A stretch of DNA of 64,000 bases from JAISDD01 sp031553935 (GTDB taxonomy: Bacteria; Bacillota; Syntrophomonadia; Syntrophomonadales; Syntrophomonadaceae): NCBI GenBank assembly GCA_031553935.1, contig JAVBKS010000001.1:62001-126000 (forward strand), in the 5' to 3' direction. How positions within the stretch are numbered: the first letter of the stretch is position 1; each line of letters opens with the position of its first letter. Shown one piece after another: positions 27,816-36,476 of the stretch. The position numbers and the translations under genes were made by a program. Below the pieces are notes generated by a model. The model saw only the letters and a list, made by a program, of their open reading frames with translations, did no database searches and was not told where the DNA came from.

Positions 27816-28694
27816 TTATTTCTTGAGCGCTTCCGCTCCACCAACGATATCTAGAATTTCATCAGTAATTGCTGCCTGTCTAGCTTTATTCATTATTAAG
27901 GTTAAGTTATCAATAAGTTCACCAGCATTGGCTGTTGCATTGCCCATAGCTGTCATACGTGCACCGAACTCACTGGCTTTACCCTCAAGCATGGAATTAT
28001 ATATTAGGCTTCCAACATAGCGTGGCAATAATGAAACTAGTATCGATTGAGCACTTGGTTCATAAATATAATCAATTGCTTGGGACTCGCTCTTACCTTC
28101 ATCAGCTTTCGGCGGTTCTAATGGAAATATTTTCGTAACTGTAGGTAATTGCCTTAATACATTGATAAACCTGGCATATACAAGATACACTTCATCAAAC
28201 TTTTCGTTCTCGTATGCCTCGATAACGTATTGGGCAATATCCTTCGCGTCAGCGTAACTAACATTATCACCTAAATTTATAAATTCCGCTTCCATATTCC
28301 CGCGTTTTTTATAAAAATCGCGAGCTTTTCTCCCAACAGCAATTATTGAGCTTTGCACTTCACGATTGTCTGCTGCTATGGTGACATTGGCCAGCCTAAT
28401 AATATTAGTATTATAAGCTCCACACAGACCGCGATCAGCTGTCACCACAATATAGCCTACTTTTTTAACATCATCTCTTTTATCCAACAGCGGGTGCTTT
28501 ACATCTAATGCCACTGCAGACAAGCGCGCTACCGTACCTTGCAAAGTTTCATTATAAGGTCTTGAAGCCTCAGCCTTTTCTTGAGCTTTGCGTAGCTTCG
28601 CCGCCGCAACCATCTTCATCGCTTTTGTAATTTGCTGAGTATTCTTAACAGTTCGGATCCTGCGCTTATATTCTCTTACACCTGCTCCTGCCAT
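27816..28694 (-). CDS. atpG: F1Fo ATP synthase gamma subunit
   Basis: A 292-residue central-stalk rotor. The N-terminal helix (YKRRIRTVKNTQQITKAMKMVAAAKL) and C-terminal helix (ARMTAMGNATANAGELID, ALTLIMNKARQAAIT-type end) are standard. VTADRGLCGAYNTNI is the conserved middle motif. Between atpA (12 bases) and atpD. Confidence 0.97.
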   Translation of the reverse strand: MAGAGVREYKRRIRTVKNTQQITKAMKMVAAAKLRKAQEKAEASRPYNETLQGTVARLSAVALDVKHPLLDKRDDVKKVGYIVVTADRGLCGAYNTNIIRLANVTIAADNREVQSSIIAVGRKARDFYKKRGNMEAEFINLGDNVSYADAKDIAQYVIEAYENEKFDEVYLVYARFINVLRQLPTVTKIFPLEPPKADEGKSESQAIDYIYEPSAQSILVSLLPRYVGSLIYNSMLEGKASEFGARMTAMGNATANAGELIDNLTLIMNKARQAAITDEILDIVGGAEALKK

Positions 28695-28706
28695 TTAATT
28701 CACCAC

Positions 28707-30221
28707 CTAAACTAAGAAAGTAGACTTAAAATCATTAATCGCCTTGACTAGCTTTGATATAGTATCGTCTTCCAACTTTCCAGTGTCTCTGATGGTGTTT
28801 AATACGTCGGCATTTGCACTGCGCATATACTTAATAAAGTCAGATTCGAATTCTGAAACTTTATCCTTTGGTACTTCGTCTAAAAAGCCGTTAACTCCGG
28901 CATAGATGGATACGACTTGCTCTTCAACCGGCATAGGCAGGTATTGGCCTTGCTTTAGAAGTTCTGTAACCCGCTCTCCTCTGGTTAGTCGAGCTAAGGT
29001 AGCTTTGTCAAGATCGGAACCAAACTGCGCGAAAGCTGCTAGTTCGCGGTATTGGGCAAGATCTAAGCGCAACTGACCGGCAACTGATTTCATCGCTTTG
29101 GTTTGAGCAGATCCGCCGACTCGGCTAACAGATAGTCCGGCATTAACCGCAGGTCTTTGTCCGGCATTGAACATGTCGGTTTCTAGGTAGATCTGGCCAT
29201 CGGTTATCGAAATAACATTGGTCGGAATATACGCTGATACGTCTCCGGCTTGGGTTTCAATAATCGGCAGAGCTGTTATTGAACCTCCACCTAGTTGTGC
29301 ATTTAGTTTGCAGCCTCTTTCAAGCAAACGTGAGTGCAAGTAGAAAACGTCACCGGGATAAGCTTCACGTCCGGGAGGTCTACGCAGTAGGAGCGACATC
29401 TCACGATAAGATACCGCATGCTTGGACAAATCATCATATATAATTAGTACATCTTTACCCTGCGCTTCCATATACTCTTCAGCCATTGCAACACCAGCAT
29501 AGGGCGCAATATAGAGTAGTGGAGCAGGTTCTGAAGCCGTCGATGCCACGATTATTGTATAATCCATAGCACCCATCTCTTCTAAGCGACTATGAATAGC
29601 TGCAATAGTTGATTGCTTCTGTCCAATTCCTACATATATACAAATAAGATCTTTCCTCGATCTTTGGTTAATAATAGTATCAATTGCTATCGCTGTTTTT
29701 CCAACTTGGCGGTCACCTATAATAAGCTCACGCTGTCCCCGTCCGATCGGAACCATGGAGTCGATAGCTTTTATACCGGTTTGCATCGGTGTATTAACTG
29801 GTGATCTAGTAACAACACCGTGAGCAATCTTTTCTATCGGTCTGCTGCTTGAGGTGTTTATAGGTCCCTTTCCATCTAATGGTTGACCTAGTGCATTAAC
29901 TACGCGGCCTAGCAGTGCATCACCTACAGGGACTTCCATGATTTTTCCCGTTGCTTTTACCACGTCGCCCTCTTTGATATGTGAATACTTTCCTAATAGA
30001 ACCGCTCCGACATTATCCTCTTCAAGGTTTAGAACCATACCTACTGTTCCGCCCGGAAACTCTAATAGTTCTCCAGCCATTGCTCCCTGTAATCCATAAA
30101 CACGAGAAATACCATCTCCAACATATATTACAGAGCCCACATTGCTGACCTCGACCTCGGATTGGTAGCGCTCAATTTGCTCTTTTAGAATGGCGCTAAT
30201 CTCTTCCGGTCTAATACTCAT
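28707..30221 (-). CDS. atpA: F1Fo ATP synthase alpha subunit
   Basis: A 504-residue regulatory nucleotide-binding subunit with the N-terminal beta barrel, P-loop GDRQVGKTA, and the conserved VSRVGGSAQTKAMK segment. It alternates with beta in the hexamer. Length and motifs are normal for the family. Start ATG 30221 follows AGGGGTG. Confidence 0.98.
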   Translation of the reverse strand: MSIRPEEISAILKEQIERYQSEVEVSNVGSVIYVGDGISRVYGLQGAMAGELLEFPGGTVGMVLNLEEDNVGAVLLGKYSHIKEGDVVKATGKIMEVPVGDALLGRVVNALGQPLDGKGPINTSSSRPIEKIAHGVVTRSPVNTPMQTGIKAIDSMVPIGRGQRELIIGDRQVGKTAIAIDTIINQRSRKDLICIYVGIGQKQSTIAAIHSRLEEMGAMDYTIIVASTASEPAPLLYIAPYAGVAMAEEYMEAQGKDVLIIYDDLSKHAVSYREMSLLLRRPPGREAYPGDVFYLHSRLLERGCKLNAQLGGGSITALPIIETQAGDVSAYIPTNVISITDGQIYLETDMFNAGQRPAVNAGLSVSRVGGSAQTKAMKSVAGQLRLDLAQYRELAAFAQFGSDLDKATLARLTRGERVTELLKQGQYLPMPVEEQVVSIYAGVNGFLDEVPKDKVSEFESDFIKYMRSANADVLNTIRDTGKLEDDTISKLVKAINDFKSTFLV

Positions 30222-30242
30222 TTATGTGCTCACCCCTATCAC

Positions 30243-30791
30243 TTAACTAATCTTTATTTTGCTTAGTTGCTCATTTAGCATGCTTAGTTTCTTCGCCACA
30301 GAGGCGTCAATTATTCGGTCGCCCACTCTAATCTTAATTCCACCTATCAAAGACGCATCCACGCTCTGCTTAATCTGAACCGTTTTTCCGGTAGACGCAG
30401 ACAGTTTTTCAGCTAAAACCGCAACTTCTTCATCCGAAACTGCCTGAGCTGAAATAAGATCCGCTTTGGTAATATTTCGTGCCTCGTCGGCCATATCACA
30501 ATACTCATCAACAATTGCTGTCAGATACTGTTCTCTGCGCTTATCAATAATTAATGAAATAAAATTGATCGTTACCGGCGACACCGAATCGGCAAAAATG
30601 CGACTGACTGTCTCTTTTTTCTGCTTAGCAGGAATAAGCAAATGAGCTAGATAAGCTTTTAAATCTTCTAAGCTTTCAATAGTACTTAGAATACTCTCAA
30701 GTTCAGTCTGATACTCGTTAACTTTGCCTGCCTCTTCTGCAATTTTAAAAAACGCTTCTGCATAGCGTCTTGCAACACTTTTATTTAGCAT
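30243..30791 (-). CDS. atpH: F1Fo ATP synthase delta subunit
   Basis: A 182-residue peripheral-stalk subunit (OSCP homologue). It has the N-terminal six-helix domain (VARRYAEAFFKIAEEAGKV) and the C-terminal strand motif GGIKIRVGDRIIDASV. Its start overlaps the atpF stop by 7 bases, suggesting translational coupling. Confidence 0.97.
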   Translation of the reverse strand: MLNKSVARRYAEAFFKIAEEAGKVNEYQTELESILSTIESLEDLKAYLAHLLIPAKQKKETVSRIFADSVSPVTINFISLIIDKRREQYLTAIVDEYCDMADEARNITKADLISAQAVSDEEVAVLAEKLSASTGKTVQIKQSVDASLIGGIKIRVGDRIIDASVAKKLSMLNEQLSKIKIS

Positions 30792-31405
30792 AGTAAATCG
30801 CCTGCCTCATTAACAAACTGTTTAACCATTTGCTTATGATCATTTTCTGTAATAGCTCTGCCCAAAACTTTTTCAGCAGCTAGCATTGCTATTGATACGG
30901 TTGCATCTTTAAGTTCCAATTTTGCAGCTTCAGTTGCAGCTTTGATGTCAGCAGCAGCCTTAGCTTTGATTGCTGTGCTTTCATCTTTAGCATTTGCAAG
31001 AATCTCATTCTTAGCTTCGTCAGCAGCCTTAGTTGCGCGCGCCACTATTTCTTGAGCTTCTTTTCTTGATTCTGCTAGATTAGCTTGGGTCTCTTTTCTC
31101 ATTAATTCAACTTCAACTTTTACTTCTTCCGCATGCTTCAATGAACCTTCGATGGTATTGGTACGCTCCGCTAACATTGCGCTAATCGGTCCATAGGCAA
31201 ATTTCTGCATCATAGCCACTAGAACTAAAAAGTTAACTAATGACCAGCCGATTACATAGAGGTTTCCAAAGACCGGGGTTTCTCCACTAGGCTTATGGAC
31301 TGCCCCGCCTCCTTCTCCTGAAGCCATACAGAAGGCTGCAAATCCAAATATCATAATAAGCGTTAGGATTGTTACACCCCAATAGTACTTTTTGCTTTTT
31401 CTCAC
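30785..31405 (-). CDS. atpF: F1Fo ATP synthase b subunit with extra N-terminal hydrophobic segment
   Basis: A 206-residue subunit of the peripheral stalk, from GTG 31405 after GGAGGA. The family is usually about 160 residues. Here a signal-peptide-like segment (about 8-28, ending FCMASGEGGG) precedes the normal membrane helix (LYVIGWSLVNFLVLVAMM) and the long charged coiled coil. MQKFAYGPISAMLAER follows the membrane helix as in standard b subunits. A signal-like b extension is known to me mainly from some Deltaproteobacteria. It is either cleaved or forms a second helix. Confidence 0.95.
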   Translation of the reverse strand: MRKSKKYYWGVTILTLIMIFGFAAFCMASGEGGGAVHKPSGETPVFGNLYVIGWSLVNFLVLVAMMQKFAYGPISAMLAERTNTIEGSLKHAEEVKVEVELMRKETQANLAESRKEAQEIVARATKAADEAKNEILANAKDESTAIKAKAAADIKAATEAAKLELKDATVSIAMLAAEKVLGRAITENDHKQMVKQFVNEAGDLLC

Positions 31406-31508
31406 GGATGTGCTTCCTCCAATCTCTTAGCTAAAGAATTCAGGCGATAGAGCTTCAATAATTGCGCTCTATCGCCCCTTTTAGCCCATTTGTATTAAAG
31501 CGCTAATA

Positions 31509-31727
31509 TTATTGAACTTTTCCAATCATCATAAAAGCAATAACCAGTCCATAAATGGTTAGAGTTTCTATAAAAGCCAATGTGATGAATAGAAGAGTTC
31601 TGATATCTCCACCGACTTCGGGTTGCCTTGCAATGGCTTCGAATGCTTTACCACCAGCAATTCCCATACCGATTCCGCCGCCGATTCCGGCTACTGATAC
31701 GGCTAAACCTACTCCTAATGCTACCAT
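31509..31727 (-). CDS. atpE: F1Fo ATP synthase c subunit
   Basis: A 72-residue double-helix proteolipid forming the rotor ring. Helix 1 is glycine-rich (GIGGGIGMGIAGGKAFEAIA), the loop is RQPE, and helix 2 carries the ion-binding Glu in LAFIETLTIYG. Thr follows the Glu as in Na+-binding rings, but the helix-1 Gln of Na+ rings is replaced by Met, so the coupling ion is uncertain. The ribosome binding site is a run of eight G (31732-31739). Confidence 0.97.
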   Translation of the reverse strand: MVALGVGLAVSVAGIGGGIGMGIAGGKAFEAIARQPEVGGDIRTLLFITLAFIETLTIYGLVIAFMMIGKVQ

Positions 31728-31782
31728 TATTCCCCCCCCTTTCTACGCATGTTTTCTAACCTTGAACTTAATGTATTTAAAC

Positions 31783-32466
31783 TTAATGACCTTTACCGGC
31801 TGCTGCTGCTATATAACTAGCTGATAGTATCGTAAATACTATAGCTTGGATAGCACCTAACAGTAAGCTTAATCCCATAACCGCTGTCGGCACTAAAAAC
31901 GGTGCCAAAGCTAACAAGAAGGCAATAACCATTTCCTCACCAAATATATTACCGAATAGACGGAAGGTAAGAGAAAGTGGATGGGCAACCTCTTCTAGAA
32001 GGTTAAGTGGCAACATAAGCGGGCTCGGACTCACAAAATGATGTAAGTAATGAAAACCGTTCTCTGAGAACCCGGCTATGTGGACTGACATAAATGTAAT
32101 AAATGCTAAAGTAAGGGTAACGTTCCAGTTACTGGTTGGAGGCTGAAAACCTGCGATGTGTGCTGCTCCAGGTATAAGACCGCTGTAATTGCTCAACAGT
32201 ATAAACAAGAAAAAAGAAGTCAGCAACGGTGCCCACTTGCGGGCCACATGTTCCTCATCCATCAATTGCGTAAAAAAGTCATATGTCCAGACAATAACCA
32301 TCTCAAAAGCATTCTGCAATCCTTTAGGTACTAATTGCATGTTTTTCGTTGCTGAGAAAGCTATCAGTCCAATCAAAGCTATTATTACCCACTGTGTAAC
32401 TACCAGGTGATCTACTGGAATTGGTCCTAAGTAAAAAAGGCGACTATCCCACATACCAAAAATCAT
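31783..32466 (-). CDS. atpB: F1Fo ATP synthase a subunit
   Basis: A 227-residue membrane stator channel subunit. The essential Arg is in HPLSLTFRLFGNIFGEE, and the final helix pattern (LLGAIQAIVFTILSASYIAAA) is normal. With the c ring it forms the ion path. The ribosome binding site is a run of seven G (32472-32478) before ATG 32466. Confidence 0.97.
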   Translation of the reverse strand: MIFGMWDSRLFYLGPIPVDHLVVTQWVIIALIGLIAFSATKNMQLVPKGLQNAFEMVIVWTYDFFTQLMDEEHVARKWAPLLTSFFLFILLSNYSGLIPGAAHIAGFQPPTSNWNVTLTLAFITFMSVHIAGFSENGFHYLHHFVSPSPLMLPLNLLEEVAHPLSLTFRLFGNIFGEEMVIAFLLALAPFLVPTAVMGLSLLLGAIQAIVFTILSASYIAAAAGKGH

Positions 32467-32582
32467 ATTATCCCCCCCTTCAAATAAATTTTTTTAAATC
32501 ATATCCTCCTTATAAAAATTGTATCTCCTGTATACAAAATTGACTCTTCAATATTGTTATTATCTGCACATGAAAGGTATAA

Positions 32583-32795
32583 CTATTCTTTTTTATTAAT
32601 TCGGTCCCAAATTATTTTCATAGCTGTCGAAATTCCCAATATGCCGCCAATAATGGTAAACCAAGGGTCGGATGCAAAATGCCTATCTAAATAATAACCG
32701 CCAACTCCGCAAAAAGTCACGGCTGCTGCCATTGAAGTAACCATATGGACTGCGTCGCTGAGCGCTTTTACCCAGTTATTGGATTTTTTTTCCAT
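32583..32795 (-). CDS. atpZ: AtpZ/AtpI-like ATP synthase accessory protein
   Basis: A 70-residue protein with two membrane helices (VTSMAAAVTFCGVGGYYLD and FTIIGGILGISTAMKIIW), typical of the small PF09527-type proteins encoded at the head of atp operons. These have been linked to ring assembly and to Mg2+/Ca2+ transport. ATG 32795 is chosen because AAGGA lies 7 bases upstream; GTG 32810 overlaps that site. No longer classical AtpI is seen. Confidence 0.85.
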   Translation of the reverse strand: MEKKSNNWVKALSDAVHMVTSMAAAVTFCGVGGYYLDRHFASDPWFTIIGGILGISTAMKIIWDRINKKE

Positions 32796-33028
32796 AATTA
32801 ATTCCTTCACAAGCTTTTGAATATCAACTAAACCTATTCGACGAATTTTGTTTAAACCCTTTTAATATTTCATAATTCGGCAATTTATTCTTGTAAATGT
32901 TTTCCATGCCGACTGCGGCTAGTATCAACGCTTGTTAAATATTTATCAAACTTATGCTATTAGCTATTCAATTTTTTTCGACATAAATCCTTTTTTATAG
33001 CTAAATAAAATTATTGGATTAAGAATAA

Positions 33029-33340
33029 TTAATAGGAGATATAGCCTTTAGCAACCAGTTTTTCTAGATGGGCCTTAAGCACGAGCTCAATATCAACCCC
33101 ATGCTCCTCTTCCATAACGAACATCATGGTCACAGCCGTCTGCGCAACATCCAATAGTTCTTTCGAAATTTCCTCAATGAGTCTGGATTCAGGGTAGAAT
33201 AACTTTTCTCCGCTCATTCCCCTGAATTTGCCAATGAGTTGTGCTAACTCCCCTGCTTCTTCCATTAATTTCAAGGCAGTAGATTCCAAGCTTGGGGAAA
33301 GACAGTTTAATCGCGGTAACGAAAGCGTCTTTTTTTCCAT
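33029..33340 (-). CDS. MazG-like NTP pyrophosphohydrolase family protein
   Basis: A 103-residue helical protein with the MazG/all-alpha NTPase motif pair: EEAGELAQLIG and EISKELLDVAQT, acidic residues that bind Mg2+. Members cleave NTPs to NMP and pyrophosphate, often non-canonical or damaged nucleotides. It lies 33 bases after glyA and before the atp operon, likely in the glyA transcript. Substrate not predictable. Confidence 0.85.
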   Translation of the reverse strand: MEKKTLSLPRLNCLSPSLESTALKLMEEAGELAQLIGKFRGMSGEKLFYPESRLIEEISKELLDVAQTAVTMMFVMEEEHGVDIELVLKAHLEKLVAKGYISY

Positions 33341-33373
33341 AGCTTCTCCTATTCATTGCTTTTAAGAAGCCAT

Positions 33374-34627
33374 TTATGCTTCTTTATAAAGCGGGTACTT
33401 ATCACATAATTGTTTCACCATTTGTTTAGCCTCGGCAATAATTACTGCATCATTGCTGGAATCAAAGGCCATCGAGATGGCTTTCCCTAAAATATCCATA
33501 TCTGCTGACTGCAGACCCCTAGTGGTAATAGCAGGTGTACCTAATCTGATTCCGCTTGTCACCATCGGCCCCTCCGGGTCAAATGGAATGGTATTTTTGT
33601 TGGCGGTGACATTTATGGTAGCTAGTATGTCTTGGGCTTGTTTGCCGTTTAATCCTTTGGGTCTCACATCCACTAGCATAAGGTGGTTATCAGTGCCACC
33701 TGATACTAGTCTTAAACCGTTAGCAACTAATGCCTTGGCTAAGGCATCAGCATTAGCGACAACAGTTTGTTGATAGACTTTGAACTCTTCAGACAGGGCT
33801 TCTTTAAAACACACTGCCTTGGCGGCAATGACATGCATAAGCGGGCCGCCTTGGATGCCTGGAAAAACGGCACTATCTATTTTTTTTGCCCATTCATCAT
33901 TAGTGATGATAAATCCTCCGCGCGGACCGCGCAAAGTCTTATGGGTTGTTGAAGTAACGAAATCAGCAAAAGGAACTGGGCTATCATGAACCCCGGCTGC
34001 AACTAAACCTGCAATATGGGCCATATCTACCATTAAATAAGCGCCGGCAGCATCTGCTATCGCGCGGAATTTTTGAAAATCAAGACGGCGGGGATAAGCA
34101 CTGGCACCCGCAACTATTAGTTTGGGTTTAACCTGTTCGGCTATCTCTAAGAGCTTCTCATAATCAATGGTTTCATTAGCACTGCTCACACCATATTCAA
34201 CGAAATTGAAATATTTACCGGAAATATTCGCTTTGCTGCCATGAGTTAAGTGTCCGCCATGATTAAGATTCATTCCTAAGACAGTATCTCCTGGCTTTAG
34301 GACTGCTAAATAAACCGCTGTATTTGCTTGCGCTCCCGAATGTGGCTGCACATTGATATTCTCACATGCAAAGAGCTTTTTCCCTCTATCCCGTGCCAAA
34401 TCCTCTGCAATATCGACGAATTCACATCCGCCATAATAACGCTTGCCGGGATATCCTTCAGCATATTTGTTTGTCATAACTGAACCTTGAACTGCCATGA
34501 CTGCTCGAGAAACAAAGTTTTCGGACGCAATTAATTCCAAGTGTGCGTTTTGTCGATCTTGTTCAGCATTAATTGCTGCAGCTATTTCGGGATCTACAGT
34601 TTTGACATAATTATCGATATAATCCAT
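33374..34627 (-). CDS. glyA: Serine hydroxymethyltransferase
   Basis: A 417-residue PLP enzyme that converts serine and tetrahydrofolate to glycine and methylene-THF. It has the PLP-binding Lys in TSTTHKTLRGPRGG, ASENFVS near the N terminus, YYGGCEFVD, and normal length. GGAGG precedes ATG 34627. It is followed by the MazG-like gene and the atp operon; in B. subtilis glyA and upp precede atp, but upp is absent here. Confidence 0.98.
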   Translation of the reverse strand: MDYIDNYVKTVDPEIAAAINAEQDRQNAHLELIASENFVSRAVMAVQGSVMTNKYAEGYPGKRYYGGCEFVDIAEDLARDRGKKLFACENINVQPHSGAQANTAVYLAVLKPGDTVLGMNLNHGGHLTHGSKANISGKYFNFVEYGVSSANETIDYEKLLEIAEQVKPKLIVAGASAYPRRLDFQKFRAIADAAGAYLMVDMAHIAGLVAAGVHDSPVPFADFVTSTTHKTLRGPRGGFIITNDEWAKKIDSAVFPGIQGGPLMHVIAAKAVCFKEALSEEFKVYQQTVVANADALAKALVANGLRLVSGGTDNHLMLVDVRPKGLNGKQAQDILATINVTANKNTIPFDPEGPMVTSGIRLGTPAITTRGLQSADMDILGKAISMAFDSSNDAVIIAEAKQMVKQLCDKYPLYKEA

Positions 34628-34639
34628 TTATTTTACCTC

Positions 34640-35083
34640 CTACTGCCTCTTCTCAATTAATTCAATTTTTTTTAATCTAATTTCATGACGACCCCCGGAA
34701 AACTTGGTCGAAAAAAAAGCGCTCGCTGTCTCTTGAGCCATAACTGTTCCAATAATCCGAGCCCCTAAAACCAAAACATTGGCATTATTATGTTCTCTTG
34801 CTAAAGCAGCCGAAACCGGCTCGTGGCATAAAGCCGCCCTAATGCCGGCAAATTTATTCGCGGTAATTGACATTCCTATTCCGGCACCGCAAATCAGCAA
34901 TCCCATGGATTTTTGATCAGATAGTACTGCTAGAGAAACTGCTTCAGCAATATCCGGATAATCTACGCTGGCATTGCTATAGGCTCCATGATCTTCTACA
35001 GTATGTCCTTGTGCAGACAGAAAACTTATTAACTCTTGTTTTAGTTCAATACCGGCATGGTCACTACCAACAACAATCTTCAT
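34640..35083 (-). CDS. rpiB: Ribose-5-phosphate isomerase B
   Basis: A 147-residue isomerase of ribose-5-P and ribulose-5-P in the pentose phosphate pathway. GSDHAGIELK, the catalytic Cys in LLICGAGIGMSITANK and HNNANVLVLGARIIG are all present. AAGGAGAATTC precedes the ATG. It corresponds to YwlF in B. subtilis, between glyA and the phosphatase gene. Confidence 0.96.
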   Translation of the reverse strand: MKIVVGSDHAGIELKQELISFLSAQGHTVEDHGAYSNASVDYPDIAEAVSLAVLSDQKSMGLLICGAGIGMSITANKFAGIRAALCHEPVSAALAREHNNANVLVLGARIIGTVMAQETASAFFSTKFSGGRHEIRLKKIELIEKRQ

Positions 35084-35093
35084 GAATTCTCCT

Positions 35094-35567
35094 TTAACCC
35101 AATTCGTTTCGTATTCTTGTCAAGATCTGCTGGGCATAGAAGAATAGTTGTTCTGCACAGCTGTCATAGGCATCTTGTCCCATTCCTATGGGATCTGTTA
35201 TATCATTTGCATCACTATTTATATATTCGCTGATAGCAAAGGTTTTTTCTGCAATCTCAGGATACTCTTCTTTCACGGTATCGGCTTGCCATTTAGTCAT
35301 AGTCAGTAATAAATCTGCTTCATAAGCAAGTTTTTCATCAAGCAAACGAGCACGGTGATTGGATAAATTCATACCATACCTTTTTACCGCTTTTACAGCT
35401 TCACCTGAAACTTTCTGATTGCTTGTCGCTCTAACTCCTGCCGATTCTGTTTTGATAGCTGGCAGCTTATTATTTGACTCGGCAATAACTTTGTCAAAAA
35501 GTACCTTTGCCATTGGACTTCGGCAAGTGTTACCGGTACAGATAAAGAGTATCTTCGTCACATTCAT
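35094..35567 (-). CDS. ywlE: Low-molecular-weight protein phosphatase, YwlE type
   Basis: A 157-residue phosphatase with the CX5R loop CTGNTCRSPMA at the N terminus and the general-acid Asp in ITDPIG. Thr in CTGNT matches B. subtilis YwlE, where it favours phosphoarginine, so this may reverse McsB-type arginine phosphorylation. No mcsB is in the window. ATG 35567 has its AAGG site very close; GTG 35561 has better spacing. Order ywlC-ywlE-rpiB matches B. subtilis. Confidence 0.92.
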   Translation of the reverse strand: MNVTKILFICTGNTCRSPMAKVLFDKVIAESNNKLPAIKTESAGVRATSNQKVSGEAVKAVKRYGMNLSNHRARLLDEKLAYEADLLLTMTKWQADTVKEEYPEIAEKTFAISEYINSDANDITDPIGMGQDAYDSCAEQLFFYAQQILTRIRNELG

Positions 35568-35603
35568 CTTCCTTTATGACACACCAAGTTTGTCGAAAAA
35601 CCC

Positions 35604-35636
35604 TTCAATACGAGTATGTTATTAACTCGTATTGAA
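35604..35636 (-). terminator. Terminator after ywlC
   Basis: A 12-bp inverted repeat (TTCAATACGAGT at 35604-35615, complement at 35625-35636) with a 9-base loop. On the minus strand it is followed by GGGTTTTT, fitting an intrinsic terminator between ywlC and ywlE. Confidence 0.7.
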
Positions 35637-35828
35637 AATATTTCTTTTTCTCAGATCAACATTTATAGGTCATATAGTAATAATCCAAGCATACCTAAGC
35701 TATAGTCTACTCAAAAAAAGAATTCATAGCAACGATTGTATTTTTATTTTCTTCGATCTCACAATTTCTCTAGTCTATAAATGAAAATCGCAGCACTTCG
35801 CGATGCTAATTGCCGCTGGATCCTGCAA

Positions 35829-36476
35829 TTAATCAGCTATTCTGCCGGTAATTACTTTTTTTATGTCACTAATCTTTACACCACCCAAACGCAAAACTTT
35901 ATATGGTGTAACCGATAAGTCAAGCACTGTAGATTCAATGCCAACCATGGTAGGTCCGGCGTCGAGTATAAGCTCTATCTTACCATCAAGCTCTTTCAAT
36001 ACTTCCGCCGCCGATAATGGACTCGCGTGATTAGAAATATTAGCACTGGTTGCCGCTAATGGGCCGGTTGCTTCAATAAGGGCTAATGCTACCGGGTGGG
36101 AAGGCATACGAAGTCCCACAGTGTTATCTTTACTTCTTACTCCCGCGGGCAAATCAGACCCTCCACTTACTACTAATGAAAGCGGTCCCGGCCAAAAGTT
36201 CTCCATCAAGCGATTCATATCTGCATTTGAATAGTTTATGACTCCTTTAGTCTGCTCAATATTGCTTATATGAACAAGCAATGGCTTATCTCGCTGCCTG
36301 CCTTTGATTTCGTAGATTTTATCAACAACCTCTCCGGCAAAGACTACTCCCCCCAAACCATAAACTGTTTCCGTGGGAAAAGCAATGACCTTCTTGGCAC
36401 GCACAATCTCAGCAGCCCTCTTTATTATAATGGGATCAGGATTTATCGGATCGATACATAATACTTCTGTGTTCAT
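35829..36476 (-). CDS. ywlC: Threonylcarbamoyl-AMP synthase (Sua5/YwlC)
   Basis: 215 residues from ATG 36476, which overlaps the prmC stop (ATGA), so this start is preferred over the longer frame. The enzyme makes threonylcarbamoyl-AMP from Thr, bicarbonate and ATP for tRNA t6A37. YrdC/Sua5 motifs: AFPTETVYGLGG, RDKPLLVHI, FWPGPLSLVV, VGLRMPSHP, ATSANIS. It is short, without the extra C-terminal Sua5 domain, closer to TsaC length. Confidence 0.95.
   Translation of the reverse strand: MNTEVLCIDPINPDPIIIKRAAEIVRAKKVIAFPTETVYGLGGVVFAGEVVDKIYEIKGRQRDKPLLVHISNIEQTKGVINYSNADMNRLMENFWPGPLSLVVSGGSDLPAGVRSKDNTVGLRMPSHPVALALIEATGPLAATSANISNHASPLSAAEVLKELDGKIELILDAGPTMVGIESTVLDLSVTPYKVLRLGGVKISDIKKVITGRIAD

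Noticed and set aside
31509..31727. Firm assignment as a sodium-driven ATP synthase
   Set aside because: The helix-1 Gln typical of Na+ rings is absent, so the claim is not supported.
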